A stretch of DNA of 20,694 bases from Firmicutes bacterium UBA5301 (GTDB lineage Bacteria; Bacillota; UBA5301), in contig DHRX01000120.1 in the NCBI GenBank assembly GCA_002408345.1, positions 15,362-36,055 of the forward strand. The letters run 5' to 3'. The position numbers and the translations under genes were made by a program. How positions within the stretch are numbered: position 1 is the stretch's first letter; each line of letters opens with the position of its first letter. Below, piece by piece: positions 8,972-16,063 of this stretch. The notes below the pieces were generated by a model, which searched no databases, was not told the origin of the DNA, and saw nothing but the letters and a program-made list of their open reading frames with translations.

Positions 8972-9370
8972 CTACTTTCCCTTGCGATTTTGAGTAAGTA
9001 AATATACCCCCAGAATAATCAGAACTAACGGCCAGGTCCATGCAAATACATAATTAGGAATTGCCCGTCGTGCTAAAACGATTAACCCGAGAACTACCAA
9101 GATCAAACCTAAACTTCGTTGTCGCTCAGCGGCAAGCTCAGGTTCATACACATTCCCAACTTTTGCGGTTTCAATATATTCTTGATCCCCTGGTTCCTGA
9201 GGAATAATAATCCAAGCAATTAAATAAGCGAATACACCAAAACCCATAAACCCAGCAATACCCCAGATTACCCTAATCAAGGAGACATCCAACTGAAAAT
9301 ATTCGGCTAACCCTGCCGCCACTCCAGCGATAACTACGTCTTGACGTGAACGATATAACCTTTTGTTCAT
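8972..9370 (-). CDS. PspC-domain membrane protein
   Basis: This 132-residue protein has an N-terminal PspC domain: LYRSRQDVVIAGVAAGLAEY, then SLIRVIWGIAGFMGFG and a membrane helix ending in IIPQEP. A C-terminal pair of hydrophobic segments (LGLILVVLGLIVLARRAIPN and WPLVLIILGVYLLT) follows, resembling the LiaI/LiaF-like domain found in envelope-stress proteins. It probably sits in the cytoplasmic membrane and responds to envelope stress; that role is from the family, not shown here. The ATG at 9370 follows a very strong GGGGGAGGAG at 3 bases. A TTG-like upstream extension to 9415 overlaps the PHP gene and is unlikely. The gene begins inside the last bases of the PHP gene's stop region, so the two are probably co-translated. 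Confidence 0.87.
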   Translation of the reverse strand: MNKRLYRSRQDVVIAGVAAGLAEYFQLDVSLIRVIWGIAGFMGFGVFAYLIAWIIIPQEPGDQEYIETAKVGNVYEPELAAERQRSLGLILVVLGLIVLARRAIPNYVFAWTWPLVLIILGVYLLTQNRKGK

Positions 9371-9383
9371 AAGCTCCTCCCCC

Positions 9384-10193
9384 TTAATTAGCGGCTGCTT
9401 CCTGAAGCCGCTCAATCGTTTCCTCCGGTACCCCTAGGCAACCTAATAACTGTTGTCCACGACCATGGTAATCGGTTCCGCCTGTCGAAATCAACTTAAA
9501 ATGACGTGCCTGTTCTAAGTAAAAAGTTACTTCTTTTTTTGTGTGCAACGGATACCAGACTTCCAAACCGGCAATCCCCATTGCCACTAGTACGGCTAGG
9601 TCCCAAGGGCCTCGCATTCTCCCAGGGTGTGCAAGCACAGGGACACCGCCGCTTTGTCTAATAAGACCAATAGCCTTTGCTGGAGTAATATAATAATGTG
9701 GAACATAAGCACGGCCTGTTTTAGATAGGTAGAGATCGAAAAACGCATCCCGATTACGAGGGGTTACTAAACCCTTGTCCACCAACTTATCAACGATATG
9801 ACTCCGACCCACAAAATCATGGGAAGAATCAACAACCTCTTCCCAACTAAGATTATAGCCATATTTACTCAAACGGGATAATATCTCCCGGGCCCGTTCC
9901 TGACGACCAGCTTGGATCTTCTGGCAGGCCTGTACTAACTTAGGGTTCTGATAGTCAACATAATAACCCAAAATATGCAATTCCGTCGATAAATAATCGG
10001 TAGTAATTTCAATTCCGGGAATAAAGAGAAGAGAGACGCTTTGAGCAACACTTTCCGCTAAAGTCAGCCCCTGAATAGAATCGTGATCAGTAAGGCTAAT
10101 GGCGGTAAGTCCCCGTTCCTTAGCTTTATAGATTAGCTGATCCGGGGTATCCTTACCGTCAGAAGCCGTTGAATGAACATGTAAATCGATCAT
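9384..10193 (-). CDS. PHP-domain metal-dependent phosphoesterase
   Basis: This 269-residue protein has the full set of PHP metal-binding motifs: DLHVHSTASDG at residues 3 to 13, LTDHDS at 34 to 39, GIEI near 60, GRSH near 128, LAHPG near 188, and GTDYHG near 240. Relatives of the YciV/RNase AM type hydrolyse 3',5'-nucleoside bisphosphates or short oligonucleotides. A phosphate-releasing role in nucleotide turnover fits the neighbouring PRPP synthase and nucleoside importer, but the substrate is not certain. The gene starts within the last codons of the small membrane protein gene (ATGA overlap at 10190 to 10193). Its length is normal and no metal ligand appears missing. Confidence 0.92.
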   Translation of the reverse strand: MIDLHVHSTASDGKDTPDQLIYKAKERGLTAISLTDHDSIQGLTLAESVAQSVSLLFIPGIEITTDYLSTELHILGYYVDYQNPKLVQACQKIQAGRQERAREILSRLSKYGYNLSWEEVVDSSHDFVGRSHIVDKLVDKGLVTPRNRDAFFDLYLSKTGRAYVPHYYITPAKAIGLIRQSGGVPVLAHPGRMRGPWDLAVLVAMGIAGLEVWYPLHTKKEVTFYLEQARHFKLISTGGTDYHGRGQQLLGCLGVPEETIERLQEAAAN

Positions 10194-10516
10194 GTTCCCT
10201 CAGCAACATTTTTCTGCGACTGTTCCTTGTCCAGGAGAGTGGTAGTATCGGTAACCTGTACCTGAGAAGCTGACCGTGAGCCGAGATAACCTAAACCTAG
10301 GAAAAAAATCGCCGCCAGAAACAAGCCTAAGCCCACTCTTTTCCACGTTTCAGCCGCCAACTCCAAGGCCGCCAGTTGCCCAGAAACTCCGTGAAAAGCA
10401 TCTACTACTGGATTATTAAATCGCCAATAGTATAAGCCACCCCAAACTACAGTACCGATAGATGCCAACCAACCCAAAAAGCGCAGACTCTTTTTTACTC
10501 CATTAACTATATTCAT
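10190..10516 (-). CDS. small two-helix membrane protein, function unknown
   Basis: I do not recognise this 108-residue protein. It has two hydrophobic segments, about residues 13 to 28 (LGWLASIGTVVWGGLYYW) and 60 to 79 (RVGLGLFLAAIFFLGLGYLG). A short loop of about 30 residues lies between them, and the C-terminal tail of about 25 residues is polar (KEQSQKNVAEGT). With both ends probably cytoplasmic, it would form a hairpin in the inner membrane. Its stop overlaps the PHP gene by 4 bases (ATGA), so the two are likely co-translated and possibly functionally linked. The ATG at 10516 follows a GGGG at 9 bases. A long-range inverted repeat surrounds its leader. Confidence 0.72.
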   Translation of the reverse strand: MNIVNGVKKSLRFLGWLASIGTVVWGGLYYWRFNNPVVDAFHGVSGQLAALELAAETWKRVGLGLFLAAIFFLGLGYLGSRSASQVQVTDTTTLLDKEQSQKNVAEGT

Positions 10517-10517
10517 C

Positions 10518-10561
10518 CTGGGACACCCCTATCTCCTAGTAGTGTATGCCCAGTATCCCAG
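10518..10561 (-). promoter_or_regulatory. leader hairpin before the small membrane-protein gene
   Basis: Inverted arms at 10518 to 10526 and 10553 to 10561 can pair over 9 bases (one G-U), leaving a 26-base loop. The loop contains an AGGAG stretch and the GGGG that serves the ATG at 10516. The arm next to the start codon reads TCCCAG on the minus strand. It lies between the PRPP synthase stop and the next start. It could limit translation or protect a processed 3' end. No T-run follows, so it is not a terminator. Confidence 0.35.
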
Positions 10562-10576
10562 CCTATTCCTGCTGAG

Positions 10577-11518
10577 TTAGTTAAACAAGGAACTCACTGA
10601 AGATTCTTCGTGAACCCGAGTTATAGTTGAAGCAAGTAATGGAGCTATTGATAATGTTTTAACCTTATCCGATTTTATCTCTGGGCCCACCGGGATAGTA
10701 TTGGTCACTAATACTTCTTTAATTGCTGGGTGTGCTAAACGTTCTTCAATTGGGTGAGAGAAAACTGCATGAGTTGCGCAAACATGTATTTCTGGCCTGG
10801 CCCCGTGAGCCAATAAGGCTTTTACGCCTTCCAAAAGGGTACCGCCTGTATCGATCATATCCTCAATAATTAAAGGTGCCTTACCTTCAATATCACCCAT
10901 TACGTGGGTCACTTGGGAGACGTTATGTTCGGGGTGCCGCTTGTACATGCCGATTAACGGAAGATCTAGACGCTTGGCCAGCTTTTCGGCTCGTTTGATA
11001 CCACCTGCATCGAGAGCAACTACACAGGCATTCTCTAAATTCTTCTTTCGATAGTACTCAGCTAGTAAGGGCAAGGCGGTTAAGTGATCGACAGGGATAT
11101 TAAAGAAACCTTGAATTGCTGGTGCATGCAGATCTAGGGTAATTACTCTATCGACACCTACTGTTGTCAAGATGTCAGCTACCATCCGAGCAGAAATAGG
11201 CTCTCTGGGTGCTTCTTTCCGTTCCTGTCGGGAATAACCATAATGGGGTACAATAGCATTAATCCTACCAGCAGATGCCCTCTTCAGAGCATCAACCATC
11301 AAGAGCAGTTCAACCAAGTTATCATTAACCGGTGAACACAACGATTGAATAACAAAAACGTCATTACCTCGAACTGTATCTTGGAATCGGACATAAATTT
11401 CTCCATTAGCAAATCGCTTAATGTTAGTCCTTCCTAGTTCCAGCCCGAGCAGGTTGGCTACCTCCTCTGCCAAATCAGGGACGGAGGTGCCGGCAAAAAT
11501 ATTCAGTGGTGCATCCAT
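10577..11518 (-). CDS. prs: ribose-phosphate pyrophosphokinase (PRPP synthase), divergent
   Basis: This 313-residue protein aligns end to end with bacterial PRPP synthase, which makes PRPP from ribose-5-phosphate and ATP. Clear family landmarks are KRFANGEIYVRFQDTVRG (34 to 51), HYGYSRQERK (92 to 101), DLHAPAIQGFF (129 to 139), the PRPP-binding IEDMIDTGGTL (218 to 228), and the C-terminal RVHEESSVSSLF. Some otherwise strong positions differ. ALDAGG (168 to 173) replaces SPDxGG. The catalytic flexible loop reads YKRHPEHN (192 to 199), so the Arg usual two residues after the catalytic Lys (E. coli Lys194/Arg196, from memory) is His here, and the next Arg is Glu. It may still be active, but kinetics could differ. 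SD GGAGGAGG sits inside a small palindrome. Neighbouring nucleotide genes fit the role. Confidence 0.9.
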   Translation of the reverse strand: MDAPLNIFAGTSVPDLAEEVANLLGLELGRTNIKRFANGEIYVRFQDTVRGNDVFVIQSLCSPVNDNLVELLLMVDALKRASAGRINAIVPHYGYSRQERKEAPREPISARMVADILTTVGVDRVITLDLHAPAIQGFFNIPVDHLTALPLLAEYYRKKNLENACVVALDAGGIKRAEKLAKRLDLPLIGMYKRHPEHNVSQVTHVMGDIEGKAPLIIEDMIDTGGTLLEGVKALLAHGARPEIHVCATHAVFSHPIEERLAHPAIKEVLVTNTIPVGPEIKSDKVKTLSIAPLLASTITRVHEESSVSSLFN

Positions 11519-11523
11519 TCACT

Positions 11524-11578
11524 AGGAGCCTCCTCCAAAGGGGATATATCAGACTCTACCTACTATTCTAGGTAGAAT
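11524..11578 (-). promoter_or_regulatory. prs: paired hairpins in the prs leader, one covering the ribosome binding site
   Basis: Two inverted repeats lie between the activase stop and the prs ATG. The first, 11553 to 11561 with 11570 to 11578, forms a 9-bp stem with an 8-base loop. The second is the palindrome AGGAG-C-CTCCT at 11524 to 11534, which overlaps the ribosome binding site. Together they could tune prs translation. No known riboswitch consensus was recognised. Confidence 0.35.
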
Positions 11579-11611
11579 CCTCAAATCCTGTTGCCTTTTC
11601 CCGAATTAGCC

Positions 11612-12589
11612 TTAGGAAGCAGCTATTCCTGAGTTGGTACCTAGTGACCATTTACCACAACGATCTCCCCATCTAGCTAATATTTCCTTATCAACGAAGA
11701 TTTGGACTACTTCACAGAGGTTGGCACAACCGGTACATTCAAAACTTTTCGCGTAATAGTTAAGGTCACTAACACCAAAACCTTTAAATCTACTCCGCCC
11801 AGTTTCCTGGGTAGCAATCTTTGCTAGCAAAGCCGCTCCGATAGCCCCCATTACTGCATGTTGAGAGGGGACATAGACTTCCAAACCCAAAATTTTAGCA
11901 AATGCTGCTTTAATTCCTTTATTAGCCGCCACACCACCCTGAAAAACAACTGGAGCCAATATTTCTTTACCTTTTCCTACATTATTAAGGTAATTACGAA
12001 CTAAAGCTTGACACAATCCTGCAATGATATCTTCAATCTGGTGGCCGGTCTGCTGCTTATGAATCATATCAGATTCCGCAAAAACACCACATCTTCCCGC
12101 AATCCGTACCGGTGTCTTGGCATGCAAAGCCAGGTCACCAAAGGACTCAATCGGGATTTCCAACCGCTCTGCTTGGTGATCTAAGAAAGAGCCAGTACCT
12201 GCAGCGCAAACGGTATTCATAGCAAAGTCTACTACAATACCGTCCCGGATAATAATAATTTTTGAATCTTGCCCACCGATCTCTAAAACAGTTTGGACCC
12301 CGGGGCAAACGTGCATAGCCGCAACAGCATGGGCTGTAATTTCGTTCTTGACCGCATCAGCCCCTACCAGGAGCCCTGAAAGTTGGCGAGCGCTACCGGT
12401 AGTTCCCGCCCCGATAACCACGTAATTACCTGGAAGCTCTTTTTTAAATTCCCTCAAACCTTCTTGGACGGCCTTAATAGGATTACCGTTAGTTCGTATG
12501 TACAGTGAATAGAGAAGCTCCCCCGTTGTCGAGAGTACAGCAAAATTAGTACTAACCGAGCCGACATCTACCCCTAAATATACCTGCAT
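11612..12589 (-). CDS. 2-hydroxyacyl-CoA dehydratase activase-like ATPase (BadF/BadG/BcrA/BcrD family)
   Basis: This 325-residue protein belongs to the family of ATPases that drive one low-potential electron into 2-hydroxyacyl-CoA dehydratases or benzoyl-CoA reductases. ATP-site motifs are DVGSVST (8 to 14) and EIGGQDSK (103 to 110). The two iron-sulfur ligands of the activase dimer are Cys128 (NTVCAAGTGSF) and Cys167 (AGRCGVFAESD). QGGVAANKG (217 to 225) completes the fold. Past the usual core, a C-terminal tail of about 50 residues carries four more cysteines (C285, C288, C292, C311), the pattern seen in longer activase-fusion proteins. The dehydratase-type partner is absent from the window. 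AGGAGGT lies 8 bases before the ATG, but an upstream repeat can pair with it. Confidence 0.9.
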   Translation of the reverse strand: MQVYLGVDVGSVSTNFAVLSTTGELLYSLYIRTNGNPIKAVQEGLREFKKELPGNYVVIGAGTTGSARQLSGLLVGADAVKNEITAHAVAAMHVCPGVQTVLEIGGQDSKIIIIRDGIVVDFAMNTVCAAGTGSFLDHQAERLEIPIESFGDLALHAKTPVRIAGRCGVFAESDMIHKQQTGHQIEDIIAGLCQALVRNYLNNVGKGKEILAPVVFQGGVAANKGIKAAFAKILGLEVYVPSQHAVMGAIGAALLAKIATQETGRSRFKGFGVSDLNYYAKSFECTGCANLCEVVQIFVDKEILARWGDRCGKWSLGTNSGIAAS

Positions 12590-12597
12590 TTAGCGCT

Positions 12598-12641
12598 ACC
12601 TCCTAGACATCCGCATTACACAGTTGTTATGCCCAGGAGGT
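12598..12641 (-). promoter_or_regulatory. hairpin covering the activase ribosome binding site
   Basis: The minus-strand RNA can pair 12630 to 12641 (ACCUCCUGGGCA) with 12598 to 12609 (UGUCUAGGAGGU) over 12 bases, including two G-U pairs. The loop is 20 bases. The second arm contains AGGAGGU, the ribosome binding site of the activase, so the folded form would block its translation. The hairpin starts 13 bases after the stop of the upstream barrel gene. A ribosome finishing that gene could melt it, making translation coupled. There is no T-run, so it is not a terminator. Confidence 0.6.
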
Positions 12642-12654
12642 TAAAAGCCCATAC

Positions 12655-14007
12655 TTATAAGGTTCTAATTAGTCCCAACTTAAGCCCCCAATCATCAGCA
12701 TAATCCGCCTCCGACCAACAACGAGAGGTTTCTACGCGTAAATTTCCTTGTAGCAATTCACCCAAGTCTTTAGTTACTTTTAGGGATAGCCGGGCCTTAG
12801 TTGGACCTTCTTCCATCTGAGTAAAATTATATTTTTGCTCCAACCCTAATCGCCAATAACCTTGAAGATTTAGTCCGCTCCAACCCCGAAAATAGTTGGT
12901 CAAAACCCCTGCCAACTCTGCTTTTTGCTTTTCAGTGCCCCGCTCATTCTGGTATTTTCCCTGAACCCTCAGTTCCCAAGTTTTTCTTACAGCCTGAGCG
13001 GTTTCTATCCACAGTTTATAATTATCTTGTTGCCCACCAACTAAAGGGCGTTTGATCCTATAGGTTCCCCCAATTTCCCAGCGCCGTTTTTCCCCATACT
13101 CGACCCTTGTTAAAAGGTGCTCCCGGGTAGAGTAGCCTTTTAGCAGCTCATAAGGGTAAACCTTATTAACAGTACGTAACCCGCCCTTAATACTCTTGCT
13201 TTTCCCGGTCTGTTGTTGCCACTGAATTTCGTAATTTTCTCCCCGCGAAGTATATTGTGGGGAAGTATAACGGTTGTTCCACCCCCCGGAAAGACGAGTT
13301 AATAATTTTGAGCTGATTTCGTCGTCGGATCGGGCCCAAGTTGGCGACAATTCTTCTGCGTCATCAGAAAGTATTTCATCAATGAGCCAGGCATCTAAGA
13401 AGTACTCTTTACCGTCTAAAGCCTGTCCCACCGCATAATCAAAAAATCCCCGGGACCGAAAATCTCCAACGATATTTGGTGCTGGTATTGTCGGCTCTGT
13501 TGATTCCGAATAAAGTTCCCATTCTCCAGAAAAATAATTCCGTTTAGGGTTGGTAGGATAACGCTGGTCCTCTCCCTTGAGTTTTACCCGCCAAAAACCT
13601 TTAGCCCCTTGGTTCCACCAGGCCAAAGCTGACTTTTTATACTCAACCCCAAAATTCCAGCGTTGGTAAGGGGTATCTGGATAATCGTGTTGAGTATACT
13701 TTAGGGTAGCTTTACCCCAACCATCTTCACGATTATGCTTAATCTGACTATCTAAATAGTATTTACCCCGCCTTACCCCAGGATAAATCCGTACTTCCGG
13801 GCTAAGTTTAAAATACCCAGCGTTGGGCCCATACCAAGTTAAAACACCACCTAAATCTTGGTATGGTTCACTATCCGCTCCGGTAGTATAAGCCCATTGT
13901 AGCTTTAAGGTCGGTGAACTAGAGCCAGCCTCAACCACCTTGCCCCCCACCACTAATAGGAACAAGATTGCTAGGCTTGTCCAGCCCCATGATTTATAAT
14001 TATACAC
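12655..14007 (-). CDS. secreted protein, candidate outer-membrane beta-barrel
   Basis: I do not recognise a named family for this 450-residue protein. A Sec signal peptide covers about residues 1 to 27 (SWGWTSLAILFLLVVGG, cleavage near VEA-G). The rest is rich in short alternating polar/aromatic stretches separated by tight turns, for example GVLTWYGPNAGYFKL, GKYYLDSQIKHNRED, WRVKLKGEDQRY and GTYRIKRPLVGG. This is the periodicity of transmembrane beta-strands, and it contains only one cysteine. Those features suggest an outer-membrane barrel of perhaps 16 to 20 strands. The C-terminus is RTL rather than a classic final aromatic, so the call is not certain. It follows the nitrilase-like pair by 43 bases. 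Start is GTG with AAAGGGG about 9 bases before it. It could instead be a beta-rich secreted adhesin. Confidence 0.6.
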   Translation of the reverse strand: MYNYKSWGWTSLAILFLLVVGGKVVEAGSSSPTLKLQWAYTTGADSEPYQDLGGVLTWYGPNAGYFKLSPEVRIYPGVRRGKYYLDSQIKHNREDGWGKATLKYTQHDYPDTPYQRWNFGVEYKKSALAWWNQGAKGFWRVKLKGEDQRYPTNPKRNYFSGEWELYSESTEPTIPAPNIVGDFRSRGFFDYAVGQALDGKEYFLDAWLIDEILSDDAEELSPTWARSDDEISSKLLTRLSGGWNNRYTSPQYTSRGENYEIQWQQQTGKSKSIKGGLRTVNKVYPYELLKGYSTREHLLTRVEYGEKRRWEIGGTYRIKRPLVGGQQDNYKLWIETAQAVRKTWELRVQGKYQNERGTEKQKAELAGVLTNYFRGWSGLNLQGYWRLGLEQKYNFTQMEEGPTKARLSLKVTKDLGELLQGNLRVETSRCWSEADYADDWGLKLGLIRTL

Positions 14008-14050
14008 TTATATCTACCCCTTTCAGCTGGTAGTAGGGGCATTCAACAAA

Positions 14051-14983
14051 TTAATGTTCAAAGTATAGCCGTGGCAAATAAGTAGCACATAATTTTCGTG
14101 CTAACGCTGGGCCTTGGTCTACTTCTACCAATTTAGTTAAATCTAGGTTAACCAAGGTTAGCCTTTTGCTACTACTCTCAAGCTGATCAACAATGCCGCT
14201 TCCATCGATACTTAGCTCTGTAGGAGCAAAAATATTTGTTCCACCAACAAAGTAAATCTGGTTCTCCTGGGCCCGGGCCCAGCCACCGGTAATCTGGTCG
14301 GTCTGTAAAGCTGTTCCTGGTGTTACTAACGAAATAAGTATTTTCCCACCTTTAGCAGCTATAATCCGTCCAAGCTCAAAATACTGCTCTTCCCCACAAA
14401 AACAGAGGGCCAAGGGGCCTACTGCGGTTGACCAAACTTGAACCTCTTTTCCCGGCAGATAGCCGGCTTTTCTTTCTTCCACGGTTAAATGTAATTTATA
14501 CTGCTTCTCACACTGCCCCTGTGGCCCAAAGAGAAAAGCAGCCTTTCTCGTATAACCTTGATAATTAAGGGTCTGACACCCAGCAATTACCCACACTTGA
14601 TACTTACGCGCCAAACCAGACCAGAAAGGAAAATAGGCAGCTTGTAACCGACGATAAACCCTTTTTCGCTGGCAAGGCGCTAATTGTAGTAGTAGTTCTC
14701 CAGCGTCTGGTGGAAAAACGACTAAGTTTGCATCCATTTCAACGGCTTCCTTGATTAATCCAGCACATAAGTCTGCTAACTCTTCAACGGTTTTTGTTGC
14801 AAACTCGTTAGTCATAACTAGAGCCAGTCTAGCAGTATCCACCGGTAGCTGTTTCATCCCGGATACAGAGCTTGGAGGGGAACTAGGAATACCTAAAATA
14901 CGGTATAAACGGGCAGGGTGCATCTGCCAAGCTGTCTTTATTTCATAATATAGCTGAAGTACCAACCGATTAAGCTTTTCCAC
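14051..14983 (-). CDS. nitrilase-superfamily protein with incomplete catalytic triad
   Basis: This 310-residue protein has the carbon-nitrogen hydrolase fold preceded by about 50 extra N-terminal residues. Active nitrilases use a Glu-Lys-Cys triad. Here the Glu position reads FPPD (Pro92 in place of Glu after FP). The Lys is kept (QYKLH, Lys163), and the Cys is kept (CFCGEEQYFE, Cys196). It therefore resembles a partly disabled enzyme, unless another acid such as Asp93 substitutes. It has no signal peptide, so it should be cytoplasmic. The start (GTG, with AGGAGG upstream) overlaps the other nitrilase-like gene by 14 bases. Both share the segment H-x-S/T-x-E-E-x-x-x-G-x-x-P-G, so they look like a duplicated pair that probably form a complex. 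Substrate unknown. Confidence 0.75.
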   Translation of the reverse strand: MEKLNRLVLQLYYEIKTAWQMHPARLYRILGIPSSPPSSVSGMKQLPVDTARLALVMTNEFATKTVEELADLCAGLIKEAVEMDANLVVFPPDAGELLLQLAPCQRKRVYRRLQAAYFPFWSGLARKYQVWVIAGCQTLNYQGYTRKAAFLFGPQGQCEKQYKLHLTVEERKAGYLPGKEVQVWSTAVGPLALCFCGEEQYFELGRIIAAKGGKILISLVTPGTALQTDQITGGWARAQENQIYFVGGTNIFAPTELSIDGSGIVDQLESSSKRLTLVNLDLTKLVEVDQGPALARKLCATYLPRLYFEH

Positions 14984-15950
14984 TCTCCTTAACCTCCTCT
15001 ACTCCACCGGTTTCACTGTATATCAAAGAAAGTTCCTTATTATATAGTAGGTAATTGAACCCAGAAAAAACCTGATCTTGTTCGCCGGCTCTACGTAAAA
15101 GACCAAAATCTAGATTGCGAATAAGAACCCCTTCCTTATCTTTTTGAGGCGAAATTAAATAACCTAAATCTAAGCTGGCTTGGCTTGTAAGCAGAGGGTC
15201 AATGTGAGCTAAAATACCGAGAGGAGGAAAAGCCTGTGCTGGTCCGAAGATCCCTGATAAGCCTTGATACTGAGTTTTGGTCCCTTTACCCACTAAACAA
15301 CTTTCGATGGCAAAAACCCGGTTGGATTGAGCTAGCTGCCAACTACCAGCCAACTGTTTACGGTAATCATAAAAAGAAGAATTAGCCTGTAAGCTAATTT
15401 GTAATTGGGCGCCTTGTAAAGCCAGAATTCGACTAACTTCAGGAATCCAAACATCTTGACCCAACAAAAGCCCGAACCGAACCTGATCTAGCTCACCTAT
15501 AGATAGTGAATCACCAGGTTCAAAACCTAACGCTAACTCTTCTGTACTAAAATGAATTTGGTCTTGGCTTAACAGTACGCTACCATTAGGAGCAAGGAGA
15601 TAACCTCGGTGCCACATTGTTGGTGGAGCAGATTCTAAAGTAGTACCCGGAACTATAAAAACCCGGTTGGATTGGGCTAACTCCCTAAAAAAATCAAGCC
15701 ACTCCATTGTCCAATAGGCGCCTAAACGCCAAACTAACTGGACTGTTTTCGCATCAATACCATACTCTAATATTTTTTGGGCTTCTGGAGCAAATAAAAG
15801 GCCTGTTAAAGCTGGGAAAATAATAATATCCGCTCCAGCCTCAATACCCTGATACAATAAAAATGTCAGTTTCTTATGCAGTTCCGGTCGTGAATAACGG
15901 CTCAGACCGGTAATGGAGAGCTGTACTACTGCGACTTTGGTAACGGCCAT
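14970..15950 (-). CDS. nitrilase-fold pseudoenzyme (all three triad residues replaced)
   Basis: This 326-residue protein carries the nitrilase fold: VAVVQLSITG at the start, GADIIIFPALTGL, and LLLGQDVWIPEVSRILALQGAQL. The triad is gone. The Glu after FP is Ala47, the Lys before I-H is Gln131 (QDQIHF), and the catalytic Cys is Gly164 (LLLGQD where active enzymes have I-C-Y-D). So hydrolysis by the standard mechanism is ruled out. The fold, including the segment HFSTEELALGFEPG, is otherwise kept over its length, implying a retained structural or binding role. An open frame extends to a TTG at 15968. I prefer ATG 15950 because GGGGGG lies 7 bases before it. It overlaps its paralogue by 14 bases and is preceded by a gap of about 110 bases after the cytochrome gene. 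Confidence 0.8.
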   Translation of the reverse strand: MAVTKVAVVQLSITGLSRYSRPELHKKLTFLLYQGIEAGADIIIFPALTGLLFAPEAQKILEYGIDAKTVQLVWRLGAYWTMEWLDFFRELAQSNRVFIVPGTTLESAPPTMWHRGYLLAPNGSVLLSQDQIHFSTEELALGFEPGDSLSIGELDQVRFGLLLGQDVWIPEVSRILALQGAQLQISLQANSSFYDYRKQLAGSWQLAQSNRVFAIESCLVGKGTKTQYQGLSGIFGPAQAFPPLGILAHIDPLLTSQASLDLGYLISPQKDKEGVLIRNLDFGLLRRAGEQDQVFSGFNYLLYNKELSLIYSETGGVEEVKESGKA

Positions 15951-16063
15951 AATAATCCCCCCAGGCAATATACCTCTTTCACATTCTTACGCCAAGAGGG
16001 ATTAAAAAATCACGTATTCTTACAAATATTCTTTACTACCCTTTAATTCCCTTTATTTACCTA

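Noticed and set aside
14970..15950. Calling this an active amidohydrolase or nitrilase
   Set aside because: Glu, Lys and Cys positions read Ala47, Gln131 and Gly164, so the standard chemistry cannot work.
15967..15995. Promoter (TTGGCG, 17-base spacer, TATATT) before the nitrilase-fold pseudoenzyme
   Set aside because: A start about 7 bases after the -10 box would fall inside the ribosome binding site and leave a leader of only about 10 bases; the match may be chance.
15971..16000. Terminator at the CCTCTT/AAGAGG repeat after the 12-haem gene
   Set aside because: The stem is only six bases with a 15-base loop and no T-run follows on the minus strand.
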